The position numbers were made by a program, and so were the translations under genes. This document shows, in pieces, positions 7,625 through 16,179 of a DNA stretch of 64,000 nucleotides. How positions within the stretch are numbered: the first letter of the stretch is position 1; each line of letters starts with the position of its first letter. The notes under the pieces were generated by a model. That model saw only the letters and a list, made by a program, of their open reading frames with translations. It did no database searches and had not been told where the DNA came from. Source of the stretch: SZUA-368 sp028533045 (lineage in GTDB: Bacteria; Spirochaetota; Spirochaetia; DSM-2461); NCBI GenBank assembly GCA_050031985.1, contig JBNAIG010000028.1, positions 62,001-126,000 on the forward strand, given 5' to 3'.

Positions 7625-9177
7625 GGTGTTCTCTTCTCCCTCAGATATTTATATTGTATTTTCCCTATGTCTTTGGGAATCTCTTTTGTGAGAATGAAAT
7701 TATCCGGGATCTTGTAAGAGGATATTTTTCCTACGCAGAATTTCATCAGGTCCTTTCGTTCAAGAGTGTTCCCCTCTGCGGCTTGGATGTAGGCTTCGAT
7801 TGTCTCTCCGATTATCTCATGCTTTTTTTTCACTACGGCGACCGCATTTATCGAGGGGTGGCTAAGTAGAAACGATTCAATTTCTTCGGGGAAAATAAGA
7901 TTAGCCCCTCGTTTGATAATTCGCTTTTCTCGACCGATAAATCGTATTCTGCCGTTGGGACATAATTGGGCTAAGTCCCCCGTGTCAAACCAGCGCTGTC
8001 CCTCTATCTGTAGAATCCTCTTGTCGCTTTCCTGAGGATTTTTATAGTATTCACGCAAAATGGCATCTGTGTGAATGATAATACGACCGGATTCACCTTC
8101 CTTCACGCTTTTACCCTCCGGGGACAATATTTTTACCGATGTAAAATCCAGCGTTCTGAAATCATTTACTTTCACATCTTTGTCATATTGAGAGTCCCAA
8201 ATTACCATTGTTGCGGTTTCGGAAGATCCAATGATATTTATGACTCTAATATTCATCTTCTCGTAAAAACGGGCGGCTAATTCATCGGGTAGGACCTCTC
8301 CGGCAAAGTAAGCGAGCCGGAGAGAACTAAGGTCATATTGTTCGATATTCCTAACTGTTAATAGTATCTTGGCCAAAGTAGGTGTAAGCTGAATATGGGT
8401 GACCTTGTGATTTTCGATGATTTCAAGGAACTTTATCGGATCGAAGCGGGGTTGATAGATGAGGGTGGTACCGGAGAGGGCAGCCTGGACTCCCATTCCA
8501 AAGCCTCCCTGATGATAAAGAGGCATCCCCAATAGCATAGTATCCTTTGAGTTGAGTCCAAGGTATTCGGCCATATCTCGCTGTGATTGATAAAACCCAG
8601 CATGCTCAACGGCTATGATCTTGGGATTACCCGTTGTTCCCGATGTACAGGCGTACATGAGTAAACCATCGGGAGTATCGGTGATTAGAATCTCTTCTGA
8701 TTCCCGGGGCCTTTTGTTATAAAAATCGTCCCAGCTCATGAAGGGAGAAGTGCATTCGGAGCCATTTTGTACAATGATATAGGGAGTCAGCTTCGTATTA
8801 TTAAGTATTTTTTTTAGACTTTCCTCTAAGTTATTCGCCCGGTATTTGCTTGTAATAAAACAGACGTGAAAATCCATAAGAGAAAAGAGTTCCCTAAGCT
8901 CCCATTCTCCCACCTGAGGGTCAAGGGGAACCGGTATTGCTCCTACAGAAACTATGGCCCAAAATAGTTCGTACCACGAAACAGAATTGGGAAGGATGAG
9001 AGCTATCTTGTCTCCCGGTTTTACCTTTAAATCTTTGAGTCCTTTGGCCAGATGTTTAATGGATTTAATAAAGTCTTTATTTTGACATATCTCATCTTCC
9101 ACAATAAGAAAGTTTTTTTGGGGGCTGAGGGAGTTCTTCTCCAATATAGATTTAAGAATGTTTTTCAACTTGATCAC
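7621..9177 (-). CDS. AMP-dependent acyl ligase (ANL superfamily), ligase A
   Basis: A 518-residue adenylate-forming enzyme with A3 'YACTSGTTGNPK', A5 'IGSSETAT', A7 'RWFDTGDLAQ', A8 'GREKRIIKRGANLIFPEE' and an A10 lysine in 'DIGKIQYKYL'. The A5 motif has Ser-Ser in place of the usual Tyr/Leu-Thr, so its acyl pocket probably differs from ligase B. It overlaps the hydrolase upstream by 26 bp and ligase B downstream by 4 bp. Two consecutive ligases with one carrier protein suggest a carrier-bound assembly of two building blocks, or activation as thioester plus a second activation for release. No condensation, ketosynthase or reductase domain is present in either protein. Confidence 0.85.
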   Translation of the reverse strand: MIKLKNILKSILEKNSLSPQKNFLIVEDEICQNKDFIKSIKHLAKGLKDLKVKPGDKIALILPNSVSWYELFWAIVSVGAIPVPLDPQVGEWELRELFSLMDFHVCFITSKYRANNLEESLKKILNNTKLTPYIIVQNGSECTSPFMSWDDFYNKRPRESEEILITDTPDGLLMYACTSGTTGNPKIIAVEHAGFYQSQRDMAEYLGLNSKDTMLLGMPLYHQGGFGMGVQAALSGTTLIYQPRFDPIKFLEIIENHKVTHIQLTPTLAKILLTVRNIEQYDLSSLRLAYFAGEVLPDELAARFYEKMNIRVINIIGSSETATMVIWDSQYDKDVKVNDFRTLDFTSVKILSPEGKSVKEGESGRIIIHTDAILREYYKNPQESDKRILQIEGQRWFDTGDLAQLCPNGRIRFIGREKRIIKRGANLIFPEEIESFLLSHPSINAVAVVKKKHEIIGETIEAYIQAAEGNTLERKDLMKFCVGKISSYKIPDNFILTKEIPKDIGKIQYKYLREKRTP

Positions 9178-10297
9178 TTATCCAATCGGCAAAGATATGA
9201 CGTATCCAGTGCAGCTGTTCTCCTATGGGCATGGCATGAAGCACCTTTTCGTCTTTAGAAAAAACCGGTTTATCTTCAATTATTAAGGTTTTTTTATCAT
9301 CGGTTTGAGCCAAGTCGTAAAGTTTGAGAGCATCTTCCAGGGACATCCAATTATCGTATTTCCCATGGATAAGGAAAAAGGGGCAATTAATGACTTCATT
9401 CTTTCTGCGACTCATATCCTCAAGGAAACTGTCTACTTCGGCTCCGCCCGTTTGATAGGATATCCATTCTCCGCTTTTCATCCATTGGGGAGTATTTTCC
9501 TTTTTTACTTGCGAAATGAAGAGAGGGAAGAGGGTGGCGCAAAAGGAATATTCCCCATTAAGCGCAGCCGCCCTGTACGCATATCCCCCGCCCATACAGA
9601 GGCCGGTACTTCCTATTAGACAATCTTTGGTTTTTTCGTGGTTTCTTATGAACCTTATACATCCTTTGAAGGTTTTTTCCAGATTGGCTCCATTGGCTTT
9701 TATCTCTTTCTCGAAAAGAGTTTCCCCGCACCCGGGCATATCGGGAATCAGGACGGAAATTCCTCTTTCGGTTATCGTCCTTGCTATGGTATTCATCTCT
9801 TCCTTGCAGCTTCCCAGTCCGGCGAAGAAAACGACACATCCCTTCTTGCGAAGGGAATCCTCCGGTAAATGAAGATAGGCAGAAACTTTTTTATCATTAT
9901 CAATGGGAATCTCTACTTTTTGTACCGGCTGCGGATAGAGCCGGACTCCTTCATAGTAGGAGGAAACCAATTTCCTATAGTATTGTTTTTTTTGTTCTAT
10001 ATTTCCCGGATTGACTAAATAGATGGCAAAATAGCATTGAGCTGTAATTAAGAATAGCTCTCTCGCTGTGGTTAAGTGATTCTTCTCCAGAGCGTCCAAA
10101 GCTTTTGCCTTATAATTTTCTCCTTTTTTTTCCCATAGGGCTGCCCATTTTTTGTTCAGGGATTTTGAGTTAAGAATAACCGTTTCTTCAATCTTCTGAA
10201 GGACATATTCCAAATCCATAGGATTCATGCCATAGATCAGGAGTCTTGTTGTAACCGGATTGAGCAGATTTCGGATGCTCCATTGGGAATCAGTCAT
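9152..10297 (-). CDS. Alpha/beta hydrolase with cysteine in the nucleophile elbow
   Basis: The 381-residue protein has an N-terminal helical part (about 130 residues) and an alpha/beta-hydrolase core, similar in layout to FrsA/DUF1100-type hydrolases. The nucleophile elbow reads 'STGLCMGGGYAYRA', so cysteine replaces the usual serine, as in dienelactone hydrolase. Candidate acid and base are the Asp of 'GKYDNWMS' and the His of 'KVLHAMP'. 'GCVVFFAGLGSCKEE' forms the oxyanion strand-loop. It is the first gene of the operon with two acyl ligases and an ACP, overlapping the next gene by 26 bp. I infer a thioesterase, cyclase or acyl transferase acting on the carrier-bound product; simple esterase activity is the alternative. 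No signal peptide, so cytoplasmic. Confidence 0.75.
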   Translation of the reverse strand: MTDSQWSIRNLLNPVTTRLLIYGMNPMDLEYVLQKIEETVILNSKSLNKKWAALWEKKGENYKAKALDALEKNHLTTARELFLITAQCYFAIYLVNPGNIEQKKQYYRKLVSSYYEGVRLYPQPVQKVEIPIDNDKKVSAYLHLPEDSLRKKGCVVFFAGLGSCKEEMNTIARTITERGISVLIPDMPGCGETLFEKEIKANGANLEKTFKGCIRFIRNHEKTKDCLIGSTGLCMGGGYAYRAAALNGEYSFCATLFPLFISQVKKENTPQWMKSGEWISYQTGGAEVDSFLEDMSRRKNEVINCPFFLIHGKYDNWMSLEDALKLYDLAQTDDKKTLIIEDKPVFSKDEKVLHAMPIGEQLHWIRHIFADWISDQVEKHS

Positions 10298-10420
10298 ATT
10301 TTATTCTCTCTTAAGGTATGGATGACGATTGTACTCTATAAGTAAATTGTATCTCCCCTTTTGAAAAAAATCTATTATTTTTATTCTTCCATAGAAGATT
10401 TATGGTGCGGATAATTTTTT

Positions 10421-10455
10421 ATTGGGCCTATGATTGGGCCTATGATTGGGCTATG
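10421..10455. repeat. Three tandem copies of a 12-bp unit at the 3' end of the kinase gene
   Basis: The unit ATTGGGCCTATG occurs at 10421-10432 and 10433-10444, then as an 11-bp version (one C missing) at 10445-10455. The stop codon of the minus-strand kinase lies in the middle copy, so the repeat straddles the end of the gene. Confidence 0.8.
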
Positions 10456-11759
10456 GGAATCGCAATACGAAATTCCGTTCCCCTATCCTGTTGGCTTGAT
10501 ACGGTGATTTTAGCCTTATGCCGTTCCACTATACCATATACCGTGGCCAGTCCCAGACCGGTTCCGTTCATTCCCTTTGTTGTGTAAAAAGGTTCGAACA
10601 TATGCTCTGTTATTTCTGTTGACATGCCTAAGCCCGTATCGGAAACAGCCAATACAACCTGGTCTTCTTCCGTGTGGGTTTCTATCGTAATTACACCGCC
10701 ATTGGGCATTGCGTCTCCGGCGTTTACGGCCAGATTCATAACTACCTGCTCCCATTGATTTCTATTACCCATAATAAAAGGGAGCTGGGGAGTCGTTCGT
10801 ATGATCATTTTTATTTTTCGGTTTAGTGTTTCCCTCAGAAGAAGGGTTATTTCATCGATTGTTTCATTCAGGTCCAATTCGGTATATTCCTGTTTTTGCT
10901 GACGAGAGTAGACTAGTAGTCGTGTGACAAGATCCCTGGCACGGGTAGAGGCCTTTGTTATTTGCTTAACATAGGCTGCTTCTTCACTGTCATCTTCCAC
11001 TAAGGGGGAAAGAAGGTCGGCATAGGCCATAATAGGAGTGAGGAGATTGTTTATGTCATGGGCAATCCCTCCGGCCAGTCGTCCTACGGACTCCATCTTT
11101 TGCGCCTGAAGATACTGATGTTCCAGCTGCTCCTTATCTTGGGCTAGGCGTTTCTCTTCGGTTATATCCATCATCACCCCATCGACAAAGATCTTTTCTC
11201 CTTCAAGAATCCGGTTCCCCTTGTTCAACACCCAATGGATTTGTCCTTCTTTGTCAAGAATACGATGTTCCAGTCTGTAGGAGGATTTTTCATCCAGAGC
11301 CTTTCTTATGAATTTATTAAGAAGTACCTGATCCTCAATAGGGATTAGGGATAACATTGTTTTGTTATTATCATTGAGGAAGTTTATATCGGGGATACCG
11401 GTGAGCCGTTCTATTTCCTGACTCAAAAAAACTATGGGAAAGTACTTTTCTATACCGCAGCGGTAGGTTACTCCGGGAATATTGTTTACTAGTGATCGGA
11501 ATCGTCCTTCGCTCTCTATCAGCTCTTTTGTCCTTATGGCGATCTGCTCTTCCAAGAACATTTCCGTATCGTTGGCTATGTACCGGTTATTTATAAGTAT
11601 GAAGGCAAGGGCAGTAAGTCCTGTCAGTGTCACATGCCCCATGGTTGGGATTCCCGTTTTGACAATTGTTATACCTATGATTTCAAGTATGGCCAATACG
11701 AGAAGAGGAATATAGAGGAGAGGTCTTTTAGGGAATTCTTTTTGGGAAATGATCTTCAT
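10440..11759 (-). CDS. PAS-domain sensor histidine kinase
   Basis: About 439 residues from the ATG at 11759 (a TTG three codons upstream is possible; neither has a clear ribosome site). Two hydrophobic segments near the N-terminus anchor it in the membrane with almost no periplasmic loop. A short coiled segment leads to a PAS domain ('ESEGRFRSLVNNIPG' to 'VDGVMMDITEEKR'), then HisKA with the phosphorylatable His in 'LAGGIAHDINNLL' and a HATPase domain with 'NLAVNAGDAM' (N box), 'DTGLGM' and 'GTGLGLATVYGI'. There is no receiver domain and no adjacent regulator gene, so it is an orphan. It lies upstream of and in the same direction as the hydrolase-ligase-ACP operon, 142 bp away, and might sense conditions for it; that link is inference. 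Confidence 0.88.
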   Translation of the reverse strand: MKIISQKEFPKRPLLYIPLLVLAILEIIGITIVKTGIPTMGHVTLTGLTALAFILINNRYIANDTEMFLEEQIAIRTKELIESEGRFRSLVNNIPGVTYRCGIEKYFPIVFLSQEIERLTGIPDINFLNDNNKTMLSLIPIEDQVLLNKFIRKALDEKSSYRLEHRILDKEGQIHWVLNKGNRILEGEKIFVDGVMMDITEEKRLAQDKEQLEHQYLQAQKMESVGRLAGGIAHDINNLLTPIMAYADLLSPLVEDDSEEAAYVKQITKASTRARDLVTRLLVYSRQQKQEYTELDLNETIDEITLLLRETLNRKIKMIIRTTPQLPFIMGNRNQWEQVVMNLAVNAGDAMPNGGVITIETHTEEDQVVLAVSDTGLGMSTEITEHMFEPFYTTKGMNGTGLGLATVYGIVERHKAKITVSSQQDRGTEFRIAIPIAQS

Positions 11760-11830
11760 CAGTAACAATTATGAATAAGGGAAAAGAAAAAATCTACCCT
11801 GGGAAGAGTTAAGGGGGAAGGAAGTTAGGC

Positions 11831-11867
11831 AAAAAAAAAGGCGTTTATGCATATTGGCATAAACGCC
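11831..11867 (-). terminator. Rho-independent terminator of leuS
   Basis: A perfect 11-bp stem (arms 11840-11850 and 11857-11867, 6-nt loop) is followed, in the minus-strand direction, by nine Ts (11831-11839). It lies just downstream of the leuS stop and is the clearest intrinsic terminator in the window. Confidence 0.93.
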
Positions 11868-11892
11868 CCGAGCTACTATTTTTTCAATAATC

Positions 11893-14400
11893 CTATTTTG
11901 CTACAATATTCACAAGCTTATCGGGTACGACAATCTCTTTAATAATATTCTTTCCCTCAATCAGCTCAATAATCTTCTCATCCGCCCGGGCCAGGGCCAG
12001 GAGTTCTTCCTTGGGAAGACCGGCGGCCACCATCATCTTGGCCCGCACCTTGCCATTAATTTGCACAACAACCTGTTTTTCGTCATCTTTGGTAAGAGCC
12101 TCGTCCCATTCAGGCCAGCCTTCGTAGGCCAAAGACTCGCTCTTACCCAGCTTTTCCCACATCTCCTCGCCCAGGTGGGGCGCGTAGGGAGCAATCAAAA
12201 GAACAAAGGGTTCCCAAAGCTTCCGGTAGCACTTATCTTCCTTGTAGACCTCGTTGATGAAAATCATCATCTGGCTAATCGCCGTATTGAACTCCAACTG
12301 GTCCGTATCGTTGGAAACCTTCTTAATCGTTTTATGGAGCACTTTCTTGAGTGCGTCCGAGGGCTCTTCGTCGCTAATCTCCCGCTCCGCCACGTCCCAG
12401 ACGCGGTTCAGGAAGCGGTTTACCCCCACAAGACCCTTGGTCTGCCAGGGCTTGGAAACCTGCAGGGGACCCATGAACATCTCGTAGAGGCGCATGGAAT
12501 CGGCCCCGTAGTCGCGAATAATATCATCCGGATTAATTACATTCTTAAGGCTCTTGGACATCTTGGCGATAACCTGTTCCACCGGCTCGCCCGTATCGTT
12601 TGCCGTATACTTACCCGGCTCAACTTCTGTCACCTCATCGGTAGGAACCAGAGACTTGTTGGCCCGCTGATAGGCAAAGCTGGTAATCATCCCCTGGTTA
12701 ATCAGTCTCTGAAAAGGCTCGGGATGCTTAACCGCCCCGATGTCAAAGAGAACCTTGTGCCAGAAACGGCTATAAAGCAAGTGAAGAACCGCATGTTCCG
12801 CACCGCCCACATAGAGGTCTACCGGCATCCAGTAGTCTTCCTTATCCTTCCCCACAAACTCGGTGGGATTCTTTGCATCGAGATATCTCAAGTAATACCA
12901 GCAGGAACCGGCCCACTGGGGCATGGTATTGGTCTCCCGCTTCGCCTTGCCGCCGCACTTGGGACAGGTCGTATTGAGCCAGTCGTCCAGCTTGGCCAGG
13001 GGTGATTCCCCGGTGCCGCTGGGCTCAAAACTCGTCGTAGGAGGCAGAACCAAAGGCAGGTCGCTCTCGGGAAGGGGCACCACGCCGCACTTGTCGCAGT
13101 GAACCAGAGGCATCGGCTCGCCCCAGTAGCGCTGGCGGCTAAAAATCCAGTCGCGCAACTTGTAATTCACCGCTTTCTCACCTACGCCCTTGTCGGCCAG
13201 CCAGGCAATCATCGCATCGATACCTTCCTGCTTGCCCAGGCCGTTCAAAAAGTCCGAATTCACATGGGGACCGTCCTCGGTAAAGGCCTCTTCCTGAACA
13301 TTCCCGCCCTCAAGGACCTCGATGATGGGAAGCTCAAACTGCTTGGCGAACTCCCAGTCCCGCGTATCGTGGGCGGGAACGGCCATAATCGCTCCCGTAC
13401 CGTAGGAAATCAGTACATAATCGGCTACCCAGATGGGAATCTTTTTATCGTTAACCGGATTCACCGCGTAGGAACCGGAGAACACACCGGTTTTCTCCTT
13501 GGCCAGATCGGTTCTTTCCAGGTCGCTCTTCAGTTTCGCCTGCTGGCAGTAAGCCTCAACGGCGTTCTTCTGCTCGGAAGACGTCAGCTTCTCCACCAGG
13601 GGATGCTCCGGAGAAATAACCATGTAGGTCGCCCCAAAAAGCGTATCGGGACGGGTGGTATATACCTTCAGTTCATCGCCTGACTCGGTCTTGAAAACCA
13701 CGTCGGCTCCGATGGACTTGCCAATCCAGTTTCGCTGCATCGCCTTAACCGACTCGGGCCAATCCAGAGAATCCAGATCTTCCAGAAGCTTCTCGGCGTA
13801 CTCGGTAATCTTCAGAACCCACTGGCGGATATTCTTCTGTTCCACCTGGGCATCACAGCGCTCGCATCGCCCGTCCTTAACCTCTTCGTTGGCCAGACCA
13901 GTGAGACAGCTGGGACACCAGTTAATCGGCTTGTCCGATTCGTAGGCCAGACCCTGCTCGTAGAGCTTGAGAAAAATCCACTGAGTCCAGTGATAGTAAT
14001 CATCGGAGTGGGTGCAAATCTCCCGGTCCCAGTCATAGGAAAATCCCAGGCTCTTGATTTGCTTCGTAAAGTGTTCGATATTTTTTTCGGTCGTCGTCTT
14101 GGGGTGAGTCCCCGTCTTGATCGCGTAGTTCTCTGCGGGCAGGCCGAATGAGTCGTAGCCCATGGGATGGAGAACATTAAAACCCTTCATTCGTAGGTAG
14201 CGGCAGTAAATATCCGTAGCCGTATAGCCCTCGGGATGACCCACGTGGAGGCCCGCGCCGGAGGGGTAGGGGAACATATCCAGAACATACTTTCTCTTCT
14301 CCGCAGGGAAAGAGGGATCCTCAGTCGCCTTGAACGTCTTGTTGTCGTCCCAGAACTTCTGCCATTTTTCTTCAATCGTGCTAAAAGGGTACTTTGCCAT
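11893..14400 (-). CDS. leuS: Leucyl-tRNA synthetase
   Basis: An 835-residue class I aminoacyl-tRNA synthetase that charges tRNA-Leu in the cytoplasm. The HIGH-type motif is in 'PYPSGAGLHVGHPEGY' near residue 43, and the KMSKS motif is in 'AKMSKSLKNVINPDD' near residue 617. Between them lie the editing (CP1) domain with 'TTRPDTLFGATYM', and zinc-binding cysteine pairs such as 'CPSCLTG...CERC' and 'CPKCGG'. The length is normal for bacterial LeuRS. The C-terminus 'QINGKVRAKM' to 'VVPDKLVNIV' is the usual anticodon/tail region. It is transcribed alone: promoter immediately upstream (14401-14438) and terminator at 11831-11867. The promoter places the transcription start within a few bases of the ATG, so no leader or T-box control is expected. 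Confidence 0.97.
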   Translation of the reverse strand: MAKYPFSTIEEKWQKFWDDNKTFKATEDPSFPAEKRKYVLDMFPYPSGAGLHVGHPEGYTATDIYCRYLRMKGFNVLHPMGYDSFGLPAENYAIKTGTHPKTTTEKNIEHFTKQIKSLGFSYDWDREICTHSDDYYHWTQWIFLKLYEQGLAYESDKPINWCPSCLTGLANEEVKDGRCERCDAQVEQKNIRQWVLKITEYAEKLLEDLDSLDWPESVKAMQRNWIGKSIGADVVFKTESGDELKVYTTRPDTLFGATYMVISPEHPLVEKLTSSEQKNAVEAYCQQAKLKSDLERTDLAKEKTGVFSGSYAVNPVNDKKIPIWVADYVLISYGTGAIMAVPAHDTRDWEFAKQFELPIIEVLEGGNVQEEAFTEDGPHVNSDFLNGLGKQEGIDAMIAWLADKGVGEKAVNYKLRDWIFSRQRYWGEPMPLVHCDKCGVVPLPESDLPLVLPPTTSFEPSGTGESPLAKLDDWLNTTCPKCGGKAKRETNTMPQWAGSCWYYLRYLDAKNPTEFVGKDKEDYWMPVDLYVGGAEHAVLHLLYSRFWHKVLFDIGAVKHPEPFQRLINQGMITSFAYQRANKSLVPTDEVTEVEPGKYTANDTGEPVEQVIAKMSKSLKNVINPDDIIRDYGADSMRLYEMFMGPLQVSKPWQTKGLVGVNRFLNRVWDVAEREISDEEPSDALKKVLHKTIKKVSNDTDQLEFNTAISQMMIFINEVYKEDKCYRKLWEPFVLLIAPYAPHLGEEMWEKLGKSESLAYEGWPEWDEALTKDDEKQVVVQINGKVRAKMMVAAGLPKEELLALARADEKIIELIEGKNIIKEIVVPDKLVNIVAK

Positions 14401-14438
14401 AATGGGCTGATTATATCTTTACCCCGTAAAAAACTCAA
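14401..14438 (-). promoter_or_regulatory. leuS promoter, near-leaderless
   Basis: On the minus strand TTGAGT (14438-14433), a 17-bp spacer and TATAAT (14415-14410) form a good sigma-70-type promoter. Only 9 nt separate the -10 box from the ATG and no Shine-Dalgarno is present, so the mRNA should begin at or within about 3 nt of the start codon. Confidence 0.7.
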
Positions 14439-14499
14439 TCCGTTGGGAGTCTGTTTTTGGGGGTTGCCCGGCGGCAATTCAACGCCCATGGACTTAGAT

Positions 14500-14544
14500 G
14501 GTTTTCAATATAACACCAATCTTCGAGGTGTTATATTGAAAACC
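14500..14544. repeat. 18-bp perfect inverted repeat in the leuS/lipoprotein intergenic region
   Basis: Arms at 14500-14517 and 14527-14544 are exact reverse complements, with a 9-nt loop. It lies between two divergent genes, so no transcript should end here, and no T-run follows on either strand. It could be a mobile palindromic element, a protein-binding site or part of a small RNA. Confidence 0.75.
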
Positions 14545-14700
14545 TGATATCTCGCGAGCCGGGCCGGGCTGCTTCGGGCTCCGCTATCGCTGCGGCCTCC
14601 TCGGTCCTTGTGCGTGCCTACGGCCCTTCTTCGGTCCTGCGGGGTCTGGCCTGGCGGCCACCCTGCGAATCCCTAACCTTTTGCGTGTTCTTTTCGTGAA
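14545..14700. other. GC-rich non-coding segment with short repeats
   Basis: This stretch, next to the 18-bp palindrome, is clearly richer in G and C than its neighbours and carries no credible gene. It contains a CTCGCGAG palindrome, a TGGCC/GGCCA hairpin with a 4-nt loop, and imperfect repeats around CTCGGTCCTTG and TTCGGTCCTGC. It could be an extragenic repeat or a small RNA; nothing further can be assigned. Confidence 0.4.
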
Positions 14701-14732
14701 ACCGTACTATACTATAAACCGGAGGGGGTTCC

Positions 14733-15269
14733 ATGAAAAAACAGTTCCTTACCATTCTGGCCGTTTTTATTCTGCTATCCGCCTGCGACGAAGGCTCCGG
14801 CGATTTCCCCGACCTTACGCTGGACGCCTATATTAATGCTTCCTATGAGGGAACCTTCGTCGGCGATGGCTCCACCACAGAAACGGTAACCTACACTAAT
14901 ATCATTACTTATTCCTTTGTGGCAGATGTAGATATCACCATCACCGATGGAACTTGGGAATGTACCATTAATGACGGGGAAACAATTACAGGAACCCTTG
15001 CAGGAACCGCAGTCGTCACTTATAGCGCCGATTCTGTCTATGAGGACTACCTTCCCACGGTGAGTTCAACTCCCTTCACCGGCACCATTTTCGCCACCTT
15101 AGACGGTTCGGCACTCACCATGACCTGCGAAGACATAGACATCTACGACTACGGCTCACAGGATATCATCCTCACCGGAACCGTAACAAACGGCATCGTA
15201 GACGGGACCTGGGAACTAACCGACTCCGATGTTTCCGGTAGCTTCGAGGGCGAAAGGAGCGATTCATGA
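14733..15269 (+). CDS. Small secreted lipoprotein of unknown function
   Basis: A 178-residue protein with a lipoprotein signal peptide (lipobox LSAC, modified Cys near residue 19). The mature part is acidic, Thr/Ser/Gly-rich and made of short beta-strand-like segments ('GTLAGTAVVTYS', 'GTIFATLDGSALTMTCED', 'ILTGTVTNGIVDGTWEL'), suggesting a small beta-barrel or beta-sandwich. No family recognised. GGAGGGGG precedes the ATG, and a TATACT box lies just upstream of it. The stop overlaps the start of the next gene by 4 bp, so it is co-translated with a putative outer-membrane protein; the three genes 14733-17100 probably form one surface unit. Confidence 0.75.
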   Translation: MKKQFLTILAVFILLSACDEGSGDFPDLTLDAYINASYEGTFVGDGSTTETVTYTNIITYSFVADVDITITDGTWECTINDGETITGTLAGTAVVTYSADSVYEDYLPTVSSTPFTGTIFATLDGSALTMTCEDIDIYDYGSQDIILTGTVTNGIVDGTWELTDSDVSGSFEGERSDS

Positions 15270-16147
15270 AGAAATCAGTCTTAACCACTCTTCTCCTCAA
15301 CCTGGCCCTCCTCCTCTCCGCCCAGACCCTGGACGGGGATATCACGGAAACGGTTGTCTCCGGCATAGAAGAGGTGGCCCGCAAAATGATTGGAACCTCC
15401 TTCACTCCCATGACCGGCTACGACAAGGGGGATTACCAAATTACCTCTGCCGCCGGCTTTACCCTGGTAAATGCCCTTGGTTCCGATGTGGAGGGCGACG
15501 GGCTATACGGTTATTCCGGAGGCATAGGCGGCGGATATGCTCTGACCGACCGGGTTCTGGTCTACACCATCGTCAACGGTCTTTTTGTGGATGGAACCGT
15601 CGAAGCTCCCTTCCTGGGCGACGGCTACGACGACAGCGGCGCTGCCCTTAGCCTTACCATGGCCGATCTTTTTGTAGGCGCCGGGTATGATGTCCTGAGT
15701 CATCCCCATTTCTCCTTGCCCCTCTTTGCGGGTATGCATGCCGCCTGGTACGACTACTCCGGCGATTTGGACGACAGCGATGTGCTTAGCGGAACGGTGG
15801 ACGGAGTCATCTCCGGCAGCGGGCTTACCCCGGGCTTTTCCGGAGGAGCCGCCGCAGAATACAAAAAGAATCGGTTCTCCCTGGGAGCTTATTACATCTT
15901 CATGGTCGACTTTTACGGCGTAGAGGGGGAAGCGGATTTCTCTTACGACAGTGAATCTATTAGCGGTAGCGAAACAGACGACTTTCGCACTCCCTCCTAC
16001 TATGGAGGAACCTACGGTCTCTACACCGGGTTTAAGCCGGGGAAGAACTGGGCCTTCTCCCTGAACCTTTCCGACCTTCTCTCTTTTGTGAAAGAGGATG
16101 AGGCGGAACTGATGACCCTGGCCCTAAGCGTTTCCTACTACAAGTAG
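15266..16147 (+). CDS. Putative outer-membrane beta-barrel protein, copy 1
   Basis: A 293-residue protein with a signal peptide (MKKSVLTTLLLNLALLLSAQ). The rest alternates hydrophobic and polar residues with many Gly, Tyr and Asp, as in an 8- to 12-strand outer-membrane barrel, and ends in aromatic-rich 'TLALSVSYYK'. After the signal it carries 'LDGDITETVVSGIEEVARKM', almost repeated in the next gene ('LDGDAAEAVIGGTEKAARKM'), so the two are tandem paralogues. Start overlaps the stop of the lipoprotein gene (ATGA). Family not recognised; surface location is inferred from composition and the C-terminal strand. Confidence 0.7.
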   Translation: MKKSVLTTLLLNLALLLSAQTLDGDITETVVSGIEEVARKMIGTSFTPMTGYDKGDYQITSAAGFTLVNALGSDVEGDGLYGYSGGIGGGYALTDRVLVYTIVNGLFVDGTVEAPFLGDGYDDSGAALSLTMADLFVGAGYDVLSHPHFSLPLFAGMHAAWYDYSGDLDDSDVLSGTVDGVISGSGLTPGFSGGAAAEYKKNRFSLGAYYIFMVDFYGVEGEADFSYDSESISGSETDDFRTPSYYGGTYGLYTGFKPGKNWAFSLNLSDLLSFVKEDEAELMTLALSVSYYK

Positions 16148-16179
16148 ATTTTTTCTTCCGCCCCTACTATACTGGTTCC

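Noticed and set aside
12061..13005. Long open frame (314 codons) on the plus strand opposite leuS
   Set aside because: It lies entirely within the intact leuS gene, has no ribosome site, and its translation has no domain-like features; it is a by-product of leuS codon use.
14401..14544. T-box riboswitch upstream of leuS
   Set aside because: The promoter lies immediately before the ATG, so the palindrome at 14500-14544 is not transcribed with leuS, and no T-box consensus is visible.
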